Origin: Pseudonocardia acidicola
GTDB taxonomy: Bacteria; Actinomycetota; Actinomycetes; Mycobacteriales; Pseudonocardiaceae
Length of the DNA stretch: 37,145 bases
Reading direction: 5' to 3'
NCBI RefSeq assembly: GCF_012911935.1
Contig: NZ_JAAXLA010000070.1
Coordinates: 1-37,145 of the forward strand
Under the pieces are notes generated by a model. It had not been told where the DNA came from. It saw only the letters and a program-made list of their open reading frames with translations, and did not search any database. Below are positions 7,017-15,190 of the stretch, piece after piece. Positions within the stretch are counted from its first letter, which is position 1. Every line of letters starts with the position of its first letter. The translations under genes were made by a program, and so were the position numbers.

Positions 7017-9203
7017 TCACCGCGTGTCCGCGTCGATCGGCTCCCTGTCGATCGGCTCCCTGTCGATCGCGACGACACCGGCGCCCTCGACGTCGAGGGA
7101 GGGCAGCCGGCGCAGCCAGCGGGGCAGCCACCAGGCTCGCTCCCCGAGCAGGGCCAGCGCGGCGGGCACCAGGGTCATGCGGACCACGAGGGCGTCGACG
7201 AGGATCCCGACGGCCAGGGCGAAGGCGATCGACTTGATGGCGGCGTCGCCCGCCGGGACGAAACCGGCGAAGACGGAGAACATGATCGCCGCTGCGGCGA
7301 CCACGACGGGGGCTGCCTGCCGGAAGCCGGTGACGATGGCCGTCCGGGGAGCCGCGCCGTGGCTGTGCGCCTCGTGCATCCGGGACACCAGGAAGATCTG
7401 GTAGTCCATGGCGAGGCCGAAGAGGATGCCGATCACCAGGATGGGTGTGAGGCTCAGCAGCGGCCCGGTGCTGTCGAGGTTGACCACGTCGGCGAGCCAG
7501 CCCCACTGGAAGACCGCGGTCGTCGCGCCGAGCGCGGCCCCGACGGTGAGCAGGAAGCCGAGCACCCCGACGAGCGGGACGAGCAGGGAGCGGAACACCA
7601 GCACCAGCAGCACCAGCGCCAGCCCCACAACCAGGGTCAGGTAGGCGGGCAGCGCGTCGTCGAGGCTCTGCGCGACGTCGACGCTGACAGCCGTCGCGCC
7701 GGTGACCGAGGCGTGCAGCCCACCGGTACCCGCGATCAGGGCGCGCAGGTCGTGCACGAGGTTCTCGGTGGCCTGGCTGGTGGGTCCCGAGCCCGGGATC
7801 ACCGTGAGCAGGGCCGCGGTGTCGTCGGCGTTCGGCCGCGGGGGCGTCACGACGGCGACGTCGCTGCGCCCGGCGATCGCCCTGTTCAGCTGCGTAGCCT
7901 GCGCGGCCGCGCGGGGGCCCTCGACCAGGACGATGAGCGGGCCGTTGACGCCGGCGCCGAAGGCGTCGGCGAGCAATCGCTGCGCGGCGGCCTGGGTACT
8001 GCCCTCCGCGGGTGTCTGCACCAGCGTCGTCCGCATGGAGAAGGCCGGCAGCGCGATCACGGCCAGCGCCACGACCGCCATCCCCAGACAGAGCACGCGC
8101 CGGCGGGTGACCGTGCCGATCCAACCGCCGTAGACGCCGCGCGTGGAGGTGCCGGGCGCCTCGTCCCCGCGTCCCTCGGGAATGGCGCGCTCCCGGCGGG
8201 GCAGCGCGCGACGCCCGAGCAGGCTCAGCACGGCCGGGACGAGAGTGACGGCGACGAGCACCGCGATGACCACGGTGGCCGCCGCGGCGAGTCCCATCTG
8301 GGTCAGGAAGGGGATGCCGACGACGAACAGCCCGACGAGGGCGATGACCACGGTGAGGCCGGCGGTGACCACCGCCGAGCCCGCCGTGCCCACGGCCGTG
8401 CTGATCGCGGCGCCGACGTCGCGGCCGCGCCGCAACTCCTGGCGGAAGCGAGTGACGATGAACAGGGCGTAGTCGATGCCGACCGCCAGGCCGAGCATGG
8501 CGGCCAGCACCGGGGTCGTCGACTGCAGGTCGATGAAGCCGGTGGCGATGACGACACCCAGCACGCCGACGCCGACCCCGACGACCGCGGTGAGCAGGTT
8601 CATCCCGGCGGCGACCAGGGACCCGTAGGTCACGGCCAGCACCGCCAGCGCGACGACGACCCCGATCACCTCAGCGGGGCCGCCGACGGGGGGCACCTCG
8701 GTGAAGGCGGTCCCGGCGACCTCGACCGTGAGCCCGCTGCCCCGCGCCTTCTCGACGACGCCGAGCAACGCCGTGCGCTGCTCCGCGGTCACACCGCCCT
8801 CGGCCGCCCGGTAGGTCACCGTGCTGTAGGCCGTCCGCAGGTCGGGGGAGATCGTCGGCGCGGCCGGGTCCAGTGGGTTGCTGGCCGCCGCGACTCCGGG
8901 CGACGCCGCCAGCGCGTGGACGAGATCACCGACGGCGGCGGCGTTCGAACCGCGCGTCAGCTCTGCACCGGCCGGGGCCTGCACCACGACCTGGGCCGTC
9001 GCACCGCCCGCACCGAACTCCTGCTGGATGCGCTCCAGGGCGATGGTCGACTCCTGCCCGGGTATGGAGAAGTTGTTCGCCGTCTCCCCCGCCAGGGTCA
9101 GGGCCCCCACGCCGGCGCCGGCGAGGAGCAGCAGCCAGACGATCAGGACGGCCAGTCGGTGACGGTGGGCCCCGCCGCCGAGCCGGGACAGCAGACGAGC
9201 CAT
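7017..9203 (-). CDS. MMPL/RND-family transporter
   Basis: 728 residues, normal size for actinobacterial MMPL transporters. It has an N-terminal membrane anchor (AVLIVWLLLLAGAGVGALTL), a first periplasmic domain with the FSIPGQES motif, two blocks of membrane helices and a second large external loop. The RND helix-4 motif GIDYALFIVTRFR is near residue 241 and its repeat MDYQIFLVSRMHEAH near 597. Such pumps export lipids or drugs using the proton gradient. GGTGGAGG precedes the ATG and lies at the end of the TetR gene, with only a 5-bp gap. A short charged C-terminal tail repeats REPID. Confidence 0.93.
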   Translation of the reverse strand: MARLLSRLGGGAHRHRLAVLIVWLLLLAGAGVGALTLAGETANNFSIPGQESTIALERIQQEFGAGGATAQVVVQAPAGAELTRGSNAAAVGDLVHALAASPGVAAASNPLDPAAPTISPDLRTAYSTVTYRAAEGGVTAEQRTALLGVVEKARGSGLTVEVAGTAFTEVPPVGGPAEVIGVVVALAVLAVTYGSLVAAGMNLLTAVVGVGVGVLGVVIATGFIDLQSTTPVLAAMLGLAVGIDYALFIVTRFRQELRRGRDVGAAISTAVGTAGSAVVTAGLTVVIALVGLFVVGIPFLTQMGLAAAATVVIAVLVAVTLVPAVLSLLGRRALPRRERAIPEGRGDEAPGTSTRGVYGGWIGTVTRRRVLCLGMAVVALAVIALPAFSMRTTLVQTPAEGSTQAAAQRLLADAFGAGVNGPLIVLVEGPRAAAQATQLNRAIAGRSDVAVVTPPRPNADDTAALLTVIPGSGPTSQATENLVHDLRALIAGTGGLHASVTGATAVSVDVAQSLDDALPAYLTLVVGLALVLLVLVFRSLLVPLVGVLGFLLTVGAALGATTAVFQWGWLADVVNLDSTGPLLSLTPILVIGILFGLAMDYQIFLVSRMHEAHSHGAAPRTAIVTGFRQAAPVVVAAAAIMFSVFAGFVPAGDAAIKSIAFALAVGILVDALVVRMTLVPAALALLGERAWWLPRWLRRLPSLDVEGAGVVAIDREPIDREPIDADTR
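7033..7069 (-). repeat. 15-bp tandem repeat in the MMPL C-terminus
   Basis: TCGATCGGCTCCCTG occurs twice in tandem (7033-7047 and 7048-7062) followed by a partial third copy. In the gene it encodes REPID-REPID just before the stop. Being in frame, it alters only the length of a probably disordered cytoplasmic tail. Confidence 0.85.
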
Positions 9204-9208
9204 GTCGA

Positions 9209-9796
9209 TCAGGCCTCCACCTGGTCGGAACGGGCAGCGGCTCGGGGGTGCCCGAGCGCGTCGAAGCTGGCGGCGATGACATGCGACCGCCAGGCGGCCG
9301 TCTCACCGGCGTCGTGCGCGGCGAGGGTGAGGACCGCCAGTGCGGCCAGAGCACCGGTGATCCGGATCACCCGCTCCGGCTCGGCTCGGGACATGTCGGT
9401 ACCGAAGGCCTCGAAGACCGAGGCGGTGATGGCGTCGAGATCGGGGGTCACGGCCGCCTCGGGCGCCGTGACGGAGCTGAGCAGGAGGGCGACCAGCCCC
9501 GGCCGGGCCAGCGCGAGATCGACCAGCGCCTGCACCGCGCGCAGGTCGCGCACCGGGCCGGGCGGCAGCTCCGCGACCTGGGCGAGGACCCGCGCCGCGA
9601 GCGTCCGTGACTGCGCCAGCGCGGCGTCCCGCAGCGCGTTCTTGCTGGGGTAGTGGTGCAGCAGGCCGGCCTTGGAGTAGCCGGCGGCGTCGGCGATCGC
9701 CTGCACCGAGGTCTGGGCGAAGCCGCGACGGGCGAAGAGCGCCGCGGCGCGGTCGACGATGCCCTCGTCGATCTGCTGCCGGAACGGGCGACCCAT
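9209..9796 (-). CDS. TetR-family repressor of the adjacent MMPL pump
   Basis: 195 residues. The N-terminal helix-turn-helix spans about residues 12-54 (IVDRAAALFARRGFAQTSVQ, AIADAAGYSKAGLLHHYPSK), with the canonical TetR hallmark GYSKAGLLHHYPSK. The C-terminal helical domain would bind the ligand. The start ATG at 9796 is preceded by AGGGTGATC. It is first in an operon with the MMPL transporter. Two palindromes directly upstream (9820-9832, 9841-9853) are the likely autoregulatory operators, so ligand binding should release both genes. Confidence 0.93.
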   Translation of the reverse strand: MGRPFRQQIDEGIVDRAAALFARRGFAQTSVQAIADAAGYSKAGLLHHYPSKNALRDAALAQSRTLAARVLAQVAELPPGPVRDLRAVQALVDLALARPGLVALLLSSVTAPEAAVTPDLDAITASVFEAFGTDMSRAEPERVIRITGALAALAVLTLAAHDAGETAAWRSHVIAASFDALGHPRAAARSDQVEA

Positions 9797-9817
9797 GAAG
9801 ATCACCCTACGGTGCGG

Positions 9818-9855
9818 CCGACCGATTCGGTCGGTCTGTCGACCGAATCGGTCGG
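9818..9855. promoter_or_regulatory. Tandem TetR operators
   Basis: GACCGATTCGGTC (9820-9832) and GACCGAATCGGTC (9841-9853) are each 13-bp palindromes and together form a larger 15-bp-arm inverted repeat over 9818-9855. Their centres are 21 bp apart, two helical turns, so two dimers could bind on one face. They lie 24 bp upstream of the TetR ATG. Confidence 0.8.
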
Positions 9856-10006
9856 TAACGTCCGTCACCGCTGTTCCGGGCCGCTCCGTGACACCGTCGC
9901 CCGCTCGCTGCACCGGCGCTGACGGTGCGCCGACCCGGCCCGGGTGTCGGTCACGGGGTCCCGCCACCGGCCGCGGGTGCAGGACCCGCCCGACGAGGCG
10001 ACCCGG

Positions 10007-10149
10007 TTGACGACCGGCCCGCTCGGCCACATCGCCCGCGGCGAGCTGCACCTCCGGAGCCGGCCGCCCACCCGCTCGACGACGCCGGCCGGGTGCTCGC
10101 GCTGATCGGCGACCGTGCTGTCACCGGGAAGATCGCCCTCGTGCCGTGA
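10007..10149 (+). pseudogene. 3' remnant of a zinc-type alcohol dehydrogenase/quinone oxidoreductase
   Basis: Two frames join to give the tail of this family: GPLGHIARGELHL in one frame (from about 10016) and, after a frameshift near 10065, HPLDDAGRVLALIGDRAVTG then KIALVP and a stop at 10147-10149. The family's C-termini read like PL-D-A--A---I-----GK-VL, which matches. No Rossmann domain or start is present upstream, where 9856-10006 holds nothing recognisable. Confidence 0.5.
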
Positions 10150-10193
10150 GCGGACAGGCCACGCCGCCGGCCTGAGCGACGGGCCGGTTGGTG

Positions 10194-11027
10194 CTAGAGG
10201 ACCCCGGCGATGCGCGCGGCGTGCACCGCCGCAGTGCGGTTGTGCACGTTCAGCTTGCGCATCGCGGTGCGCAGGTAGGCCTTGACGGTCTGTGGGCTCA
10301 GGCCGAGCGCACCGGCGATCTCGACGTTGCTCGCGCCGACGGCGACGAGGCGCAGCACGTCCAGTTCCCGAGGGGCGAGGCACGCCACGTCGCCCGCTGT
10401 TGGCTCCGGCCGCCCGCCGAGGCCGCGCTGGATGCGTGTGAGCCGCTCCCGGAGCGACGGGTCGGTGGTGCCGCGGATCAGGGCGGCGAGGTCGTCGAGC
10501 GCGGTTCGCGACGGGGAGGGCGACGGGGAGGGCGACGCCTTCCGTCGTTCCTCGGCGCGGAGCAGGTCGTCCGCCTCCCGCTGCATCTGGCCCACGATCA
10601 GGCCGGCGGTGCGCACCGCGCGGTCCCCGATCGGCTGCGTGTCGCGCACCGCGCCGTAGAGGACGGCGTGCACCGTGCCCCGCACGACCACCGGCACGGC
10701 GAAGATCGAGGTCAGTTTCTCGCGCCCGACCACGATGCGGTCGTACTCGTGGGTGATGGTCGTCGTGGAGGCGTAGTCGTTCACCCGGCACGCCATGCCG
10801 CGACTGAGCACGGCGCCCCCGAGACCGCGCCCGGAGTGCACGGCCAGATCCTGCAGCGAGTCGCTCAAGGTGCCGGAGAGCCGCGTGATGACCAGTTCCC
10901 GTCCGGTGCGCCCGGGTCTGGTCGAGCCCCCGAACACGACGGGCACGCCGCTCACCCGCTGCAGGCTCCGGAGTCGTCCGGGGAGGAGCTTGTCCACCAC
11001 CGTGCGCGCCGCGACGTCATCGTCCAC
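10194..11027 (-). CDS. GAF-domain LuxR-type transcriptional regulator
   Basis: 277 residues from a GTG at 11027 with GAAGGAGG before it. Residues about 30-175 look like a GAF sensor domain (GLGGAVLSRGMACRVNDY, IFAVPVVVRGTVHAVLYGAV). A Ser-Pro repeat linker follows, encoded by a 12-bp DNA repeat at 10510-10533. The C-terminal LuxR helix-turn-helix is at about 220-272 (LAPRELDVLRLVAVGASNVE, GLSPQTVKAYLRTAMRKLNV). Regulators of this layout often sense small aromatic molecules. It is divergent from the molybdenum hydroxylase genes, so control of them is a reasonable inference. Confidence 0.88.
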   Translation of the reverse strand: MDDDVAARTVVDKLLPGRLRSLQRVSGVPVVFGGSTRPGRTGRELVITRLSGTLSDSLQDLAVHSGRGLGGAVLSRGMACRVNDYASTTTITHEYDRIVVGREKLTSIFAVPVVVRGTVHAVLYGAVRDTQPIGDRAVRTAGLIVGQMQREADDLLRAEERRKASPSPSPSPSRTALDDLAALIRGTTDPSLRERLTRIQRGLGGRPEPTAGDVACLAPRELDVLRLVAVGASNVEIAGALGLSPQTVKAYLRTAMRKLNVHNRTAAVHAARIAGVL

Positions 11028-11064
11028 AGGGCCTCCTTCGGTCCCGCCGGTTATCGGGTCCAAC

Positions 11065-11077
11065 GACCGATTCGGGC
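11065..11077. promoter_or_regulatory. Possible third TetR-type operator
   Basis: GACCGATTCGGGC matches 12 of 13 bases of the palindromes before the TetR-MMPL operon. It lies 38 bp upstream of the LuxR-type gene's start, in the divergent control region facing the molybdenum hydroxylase. One mismatch spoils perfect symmetry. Confidence 0.35.
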
Positions 11078-11463
11078 AACGGTGTCGCAACGCGTGCCGA
11101 GCGCCCGGCCAGCGATGACGAGCGGCAACCACGTTCCGGAGAGCAGAACGCACCCGTGTGCCCCCTACCCCCGTGCGGGGGCAATGGCGACGATCGCACG
11201 AGATATCCCCGATCGGGTGTTTTGCCGCTGGCGCGCCACCTGAGATGTATCGCTGGTTACGTCCGGGTGACCGCCACATGGCCCGCAGCACCCGGACCAT
11301 CCGCCATGGGAGTGACGGACAGCACGCGGTCGCGCCGGAGCGCCACCACGCGTCGCCGGTCCACAACCCACCCTCAGCAACCTGACGATCTCGGCGTCGT
11401 TCGCTGACAAACCACACAATCCGCCCCGGCGATTCGCGCCGAGGGCAGCCGAGAGGACCGTCG
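11078..11463. promoter_or_regulatory. Divergent control region, LuxR regulator / molybdenum hydroxylase
   Basis: No gene is seen. The visible structures are a small hairpin CCCCC-GTGC-GGGGG (11168-11181) and a 10-bp palindrome CCCGATCGGG (11208-11217), both possible regulator sites. No clear -35/-10 pair could be fixed. Confidence 0.4.
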
Positions 11464-13800
11464 ATGCCGGCTCACCGCCGTTCGTCTGCGCCCGTGGCCT
11501 TCGGGCACCGCGACATGGGGCGCCGCCGTTTCCTGGGCTACCTGATCGCCGCGCCGACCCTTGCCGTCGGCGTGAAGCTCGGGATCGACCTGGCGGGGGG
11601 CGCCACCGCCTCCGCCGCAATCCCCGCGCCGCCGCAACCGGCCGACCTCTACGACCTGAGCGACGCGCTGACCGACGCCGCTCGCCCGACGGCGAACCTG
11701 ATCACGGTCGTCGTCAACGAGGACGGCACCGTCTCGTTCGACCTGCCGCGCGCCGAGGTCGGTCAGGGCATCACGACCGCGGTCGCGATGATCATCGCCG
11801 AGGAGATGGACGTCCCGCTGGACAAGGTGACGATCACCCTGGCCGACGCCCGGCCCGAGCTGGTGTTCAACCAGCTCACCGGTGGCTCGAACACCATTCA
11901 CGCGATGTACACCCCGATCCGGGTCGCCGCAGCGATCGCGAAGGGCGCGCTGCTCGACGCCGCCGCCGCGATCATGCAGGAGAACCGCGAGCGGCTGACC
12001 AGCAAGGAGGGCCTGATCACCGGGCCCGCCGGCACGGTGCTGTCCTACGGCGAGCTGACGAAGGCGGCCGCGGTGCCCGAGACCCGTGAGGTCGCGGAGC
12101 CCGTGCTCAAGCCCGCGTCCGAGTTCACGCTCATCGGCACCCCGCAGACCCGCATCGACGCCTACGAGGCGATCACCGGGCGCAAGCAGTTCGCGATGGA
12201 CCTCGACATCCCCGGCGCGACACCCACCATGGTCTGCCGCCCGCCGTCGATCGGCGGCACGGTCAAGCGCGTCCGCAACGAGGCCGAGGTCCGCAGCATG
12301 CCGGGCGTCGCCGACATCGCGGTGATCCGCACCGGTGTCGCGGTCGCCGCCGAGACCTTCGGGCAGTGCATCGACGCCGTGCGCGCCCTCGAGGTCGACT
12401 GGGGCCCCGGCGTCGTCGACGGCGAGTCCGACGACACGGTGATCGAGAAGCTGCGTGCCGCACAGATCCCGCTGCCCCCGGCCGTGCCGGGCGCAAAGGT
12501 GGTCGAGAACGAGTTCGTCTTCGCGTTCCGCAGCGGCAGCCCGCTGGAGACCAACTGCGCCGTGGCCGACGTGCGCGACGGGAAGGCGGAGGTCTGGTCG
12601 GGCTTCAAGGTCCCGATCACGGCGCAGGCCGAGATCGCCCTGCTGCTGGGAATCCCGCAGACGGCGGTCACCTGCCATGTCACGCAGAGCGGCGGGTCCT
12701 TCGGGCGCCACCTGTTCCCGGACGCCGCGCTCGAGGCGGCCGAGGCGTCGCAGAAGATGGGCCGCGTCGTCAAGCTGATGTGGCACCGCACCGACGACGC
12801 CCGCCACGGTCGCATGCACCCGATGACCACGGTGAACGTCCGGGCGTCGTACAACGACGACGCGGTGCTCGCCTTCCACCAGCACCACGCCAGCGTCGAG
12901 ACCGACACCAAGCACGGTCTCGGCGAGGCGATCAGCGCGCAGGCCGCGAAGCTGCCAGGCGGCAACTTCTCCGTCGCGCAGGCGATCTTCATGCTGACCG
13001 CGAGGACGTCCTACAACTTCGGCGTCACCGAGCAGTTGCTCAACGAGATCCCGCTGAAGTTCCCGACGAGCAGCGTGCGCAACGTGTACTCACCGGACGT
13101 CCGGCTCGCCCAGGAGTTGGTCGTCGACCAGCTCGCCCAGGCGACGGGTCAGGACCGCTACGAGTTCCGGCGGGCCTACGCCAAGACCGACCACCTGCGC
13201 ACGGTGCTGGACAAGGTCGCGGAGATGGGCGACTGGGGCCGGTCGGTGCGGGATGGGGTCGGGTACGGCATCGCCGTGCACGAGGAGTACAAGATGATCA
13301 TGGCCTGCATGGCCGAGGTCGACGCCCGTCCGGCGACGGTCAACCGCCCGATCCGCGACGGCAAGACCGGCCCCCGCGTGACCAAGGTCTGGTACGCCGC
13401 GATCCCGGGCAGCCTCGTGATCAACCCCCGCGGCATGAAGGCCCAGCTGATGGGCGGCATCACCGACGCCGTCGGCCTCGTCTTCACCGCCGGCCTGCAC
13501 GTCAAGGACGGCATCCCGCTCGAGGGCAGCTGGGACGACTACTTCTACACCCGGCAGTGGAACGTCCCGGAGGAGATCAACATCGAGATCATGGACCCGG
13601 ACCCGACCCTCGAGGTCCCGGGCGCCGGCGAGGCCGGCGTCGCGGCCGCGTGCGGCGCCATCGCCTCGGCCTACGCCGCGGCCGTCGGCCGGATCCCGAC
13701 CTTCTTCCCCATCCTCCACGACGAGCTGGGCTTCGAGCCCAAGCCGCTGGTGCCGCCGGTCCCGGCGTCGCCGACCAACGGCCTCGACTTCACCTTCTGA
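11464..13800 (+). CDS. Tat-exported molybdopterin-binding dehydrogenase large subunit (IorB/aldehyde dehydrogenase type)
   Basis: 778 residues. The N-terminus has a twin-arginine signal (GRRRFLGYL at residues 19-27, then a hydrophobic stretch and ASAA), so it is probably exported folded. Xanthine-dehydrogenase-family motifs follow: EVGQGITTAV near 98, GGSNTI near 140, SGGSFGRHLFPDAA near 410, and the active-site Glu723 in GAGEAG. Such enzymes hydroxylate N-heterocycles or oxidise aldehydes with water as oxygen source, passing electrons to a [2Fe-2S] subunit. The closest type by layout is the single-large-subunit IorB class. The small subunit is encoded 11 bp downstream. No cytochrome subunit or cofactor-maturation gene is in view. 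Confidence 0.9.
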   Translation: MPAHRRSSAPVAFGHRDMGRRRFLGYLIAAPTLAVGVKLGIDLAGGATASAAIPAPPQPADLYDLSDALTDAARPTANLITVVVNEDGTVSFDLPRAEVGQGITTAVAMIIAEEMDVPLDKVTITLADARPELVFNQLTGGSNTIHAMYTPIRVAAAIAKGALLDAAAAIMQENRERLTSKEGLITGPAGTVLSYGELTKAAAVPETREVAEPVLKPASEFTLIGTPQTRIDAYEAITGRKQFAMDLDIPGATPTMVCRPPSIGGTVKRVRNEAEVRSMPGVADIAVIRTGVAVAAETFGQCIDAVRALEVDWGPGVVDGESDDTVIEKLRAAQIPLPPAVPGAKVVENEFVFAFRSGSPLETNCAVADVRDGKAEVWSGFKVPITAQAEIALLLGIPQTAVTCHVTQSGGSFGRHLFPDAALEAAEASQKMGRVVKLMWHRTDDARHGRMHPMTTVNVRASYNDDAVLAFHQHHASVETDTKHGLGEAISAQAAKLPGGNFSVAQAIFMLTARTSYNFGVTEQLLNEIPLKFPTSSVRNVYSPDVRLAQELVVDQLAQATGQDRYEFRRAYAKTDHLRTVLDKVAEMGDWGRSVRDGVGYGIAVHEEYKMIMACMAEVDARPATVNRPIRDGKTGPRVTKVWYAAIPGSLVINPRGMKAQLMGGITDAVGLVFTAGLHVKDGIPLEGSWDDYFYTRQWNVPEEINIEIMDPDPTLEVPGAGEAGVAAACGAIASAYAAAVGRIPTFFPILHDELGFEPKPLVPPVPASPTNGLDFTF

Positions 13801-13811
13801 GGGAGCTCCCC

Positions 13812-14288
13812 GTGCCGAACCACACCTTCAAGCTGAACGGACAGCAGGTCGACGTCGACGTCGAGGACGACGTCCGCATGCTGTGGGTGCTGCGCGACAA
13901 GCTCGGTGTCCGCGGGCCCAAGTACGGCTGCGGCATCAACGTCTGCAAGGCCTGCACCAGCCACATCAACGGCAAGGCGTTCAACCCGTGCGCCGTCCCG
14001 GTGTCCGAGATCAAGCCGGACGACGAGATCACCACGATCGAGGGCCTCGCCGACTCCGCCGGCAAGAAGCTGCACCCGATGCAGGAAGCCTGGCTGGAGC
14101 AGGACGTCGCGCAGTGCGGCTACTGCCAGCCCGGCCAGATCATGGCCGCGGTCGCCAAGGTGCGCCAGGTGAAGTCCGAGGGCCGGGACATCAGCGACGA
14201 GGACCTCGACGAGATCCGCAACATCTGCCGCTGCGGCACCTACTTCCGCATCCGTGAGGCCATCATCGCCGGTGCGGAGAAGATGTAG
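13812..14288 (+). CDS. (2Fe-2S) small subunit of the molybdenum hydroxylase
   Basis: 158 residues from a GTG at 13812 with GGGAG upstream. The N-terminal plant-type [2Fe-2S] domain carries Cys40, Cys45, Cys48 and Cys60 (YGCGINVCKAC, NPC). The C-terminal four-helix domain carries Cys102, Cys105, Cys139 and Cys141 (QCGYCQPGQ, CRCGTYFRI). This eight-cysteine layout is diagnostic for the electron-transfer subunit of this family. It lacks a signal peptide, so it would be carried across the membrane by its Tat-bearing partner. The order large-then-small reverses that of the iorAB pair. Confidence 0.93.
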   Translation: MPNHTFKLNGQQVDVDVEDDVRMLWVLRDKLGVRGPKYGCGINVCKACTSHINGKAFNPCAVPVSEIKPDDEITTIEGLADSAGKKLHPMQEAWLEQDVAQCGYCQPGQIMAAVAKVRQVKSEGRDISDEDLDEIRNICRCGTYFRIREAIIAGAEKM

Positions 14289-14304
14289 TCGCTCGAGGTG
14301 GGCG

Positions 14305-14335
14305 GGGGCGGGACCGGATGTGCCGGCCCCGCCCC
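14305..14335 (+). terminator. Strong hairpin ending the molybdenum hydroxylase operon
   Basis: GGGGCGGG-a-CCGG (14305-14317) pairs with CCGG-c-CCCGCCCC (14323-14335) around the loop ATGTG: twelve pairs with one mismatch, starting 17 bp after the stop. There is no T-run, as is common in GC-rich actinobacteria. The following 200 bp up to 14532 holds nothing recognised. Confidence 0.65.
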
Positions 14336-14532
14336 GTCATGGGGCGGCTGCCGGTTCACCCGAGCCGGGTGACGAGTCCCGCGGCCGGACTCGCGAGAGT
14401 GCGTCGTGTCGCGACGCCGCCCTCACCCTGATCGTCCCTCCCGCCGCCCTCGCAGCGCTCGCGGCCGGATGGATCGACACCGCGATCGCGGCAGGGCTGA
14501 CGACCGACGGCGAATCCTCCGGGCATGATCCG

Positions 14533-15171
14533 TCACGGACGCTTACGGGCGCGCAGGACCGCGTCGTGCAGCGTCATCTCCTGGCCGTCGGAGCCGGTGA
14601 CCGTCCGGGTCCTGGCCTCGGCGGCGGCGATGTCCCACTGGTCGCGGTCGAGGCCGGCCGCACTGTCCTCGGCGGTGAACGTCGCCTCATGGGGTGGGGC
14701 GTGCCCGTGGACGGCCCGCTCGTCCGTCGCCCGGTGGCCGACGACGAGCAGCGTGCCGCCCGGCGCGACCCAGGCGGCCAGCCGGTCGAACAGCGCCCCG
14801 TGCGACGCCGCGGGATGCACGTAGTGGGTGGTGACCAGCTCGAAGTGGTCCTCGGGAGGCGTCCAATCGGTCAGGTCGGCCTCGACCCAGTCGATCCGGT
14901 TCGCGACCCCGGCTTCTTCGGCGTACTTCCGTGCGCGGCACAGCGCGGTGGTGGCGATGTCCACCGCCGTCACGTGCCAGCCGCGCTCGGCGAGCCAGAC
15001 CGCCTCGGCCCCGTTCCCGCAGCCCGCGTCCAGCGCCCTGCCGGGCGCGAGATCCGCCGCCTCGGCGACCAGATGCGGATTCGGGCCCATCCGGCTGACC
15101 ACGGCTGCGTGGTCCAGGTGGGCCCGATCCCAATGCTGTTCCCAATATGCCTTGTCGAACTCGTGCGACAC
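14533..15171 (-). CDS. Class I SAM-dependent methyltransferase
   Basis: 212 residues from a GTG at 15171 with GAAGGGAG before it. The Rossmann SAM-binding motif is LDAGCGNGAEAVWLAERG near residues 50-67, followed by the acidic motif II (VTAVDIATTAL), the post-motif WVEADLTDW and VAPGGTLLVVGH. The N-terminal FDKAYWEQHWD pattern is common to small-molecule and thiol methyltransferases of the UbiE/TehB-like group. It lies 19 bp downstream of the flavoprotein gene and is presumably co-transcribed with it. The substrate is not predictable. Confidence 0.88.
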   Translation of the reverse strand: MSHEFDKAYWEQHWDRAHLDHAAVVSRMGPNPHLVAEAADLAPGRALDAGCGNGAEAVWLAERGWHVTAVDIATTALCRARKYAEEAGVANRIDWVEADLTDWTPPEDHFELVTTHYVHPAASHGALFDRLAAWVAPGGTLLVVGHRATDERAVHGHAPPHEATFTAEDSAAGLDRDQWDIAAAEARTRTVTGSDGQEMTLHDAVLRARKRP

Positions 15172-15190
15172 GACGGCTCCCTTCGGTAGT

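Noticed and set aside
10510..10533. 12-bp tandem repeat as a regulatory or CRISPR-like element
   Set aside because: It is in frame inside the LuxR-type gene and simply encodes a Ser-Pro linker; only two units exist.
12366..14288. Long second-frame reading through the molybdenum hydroxylase genes and other long antisense frames across the window
   Set aside because: They are Arg/Pro/Gly-rich shadows produced by high GC in the third codon position of the real genes.
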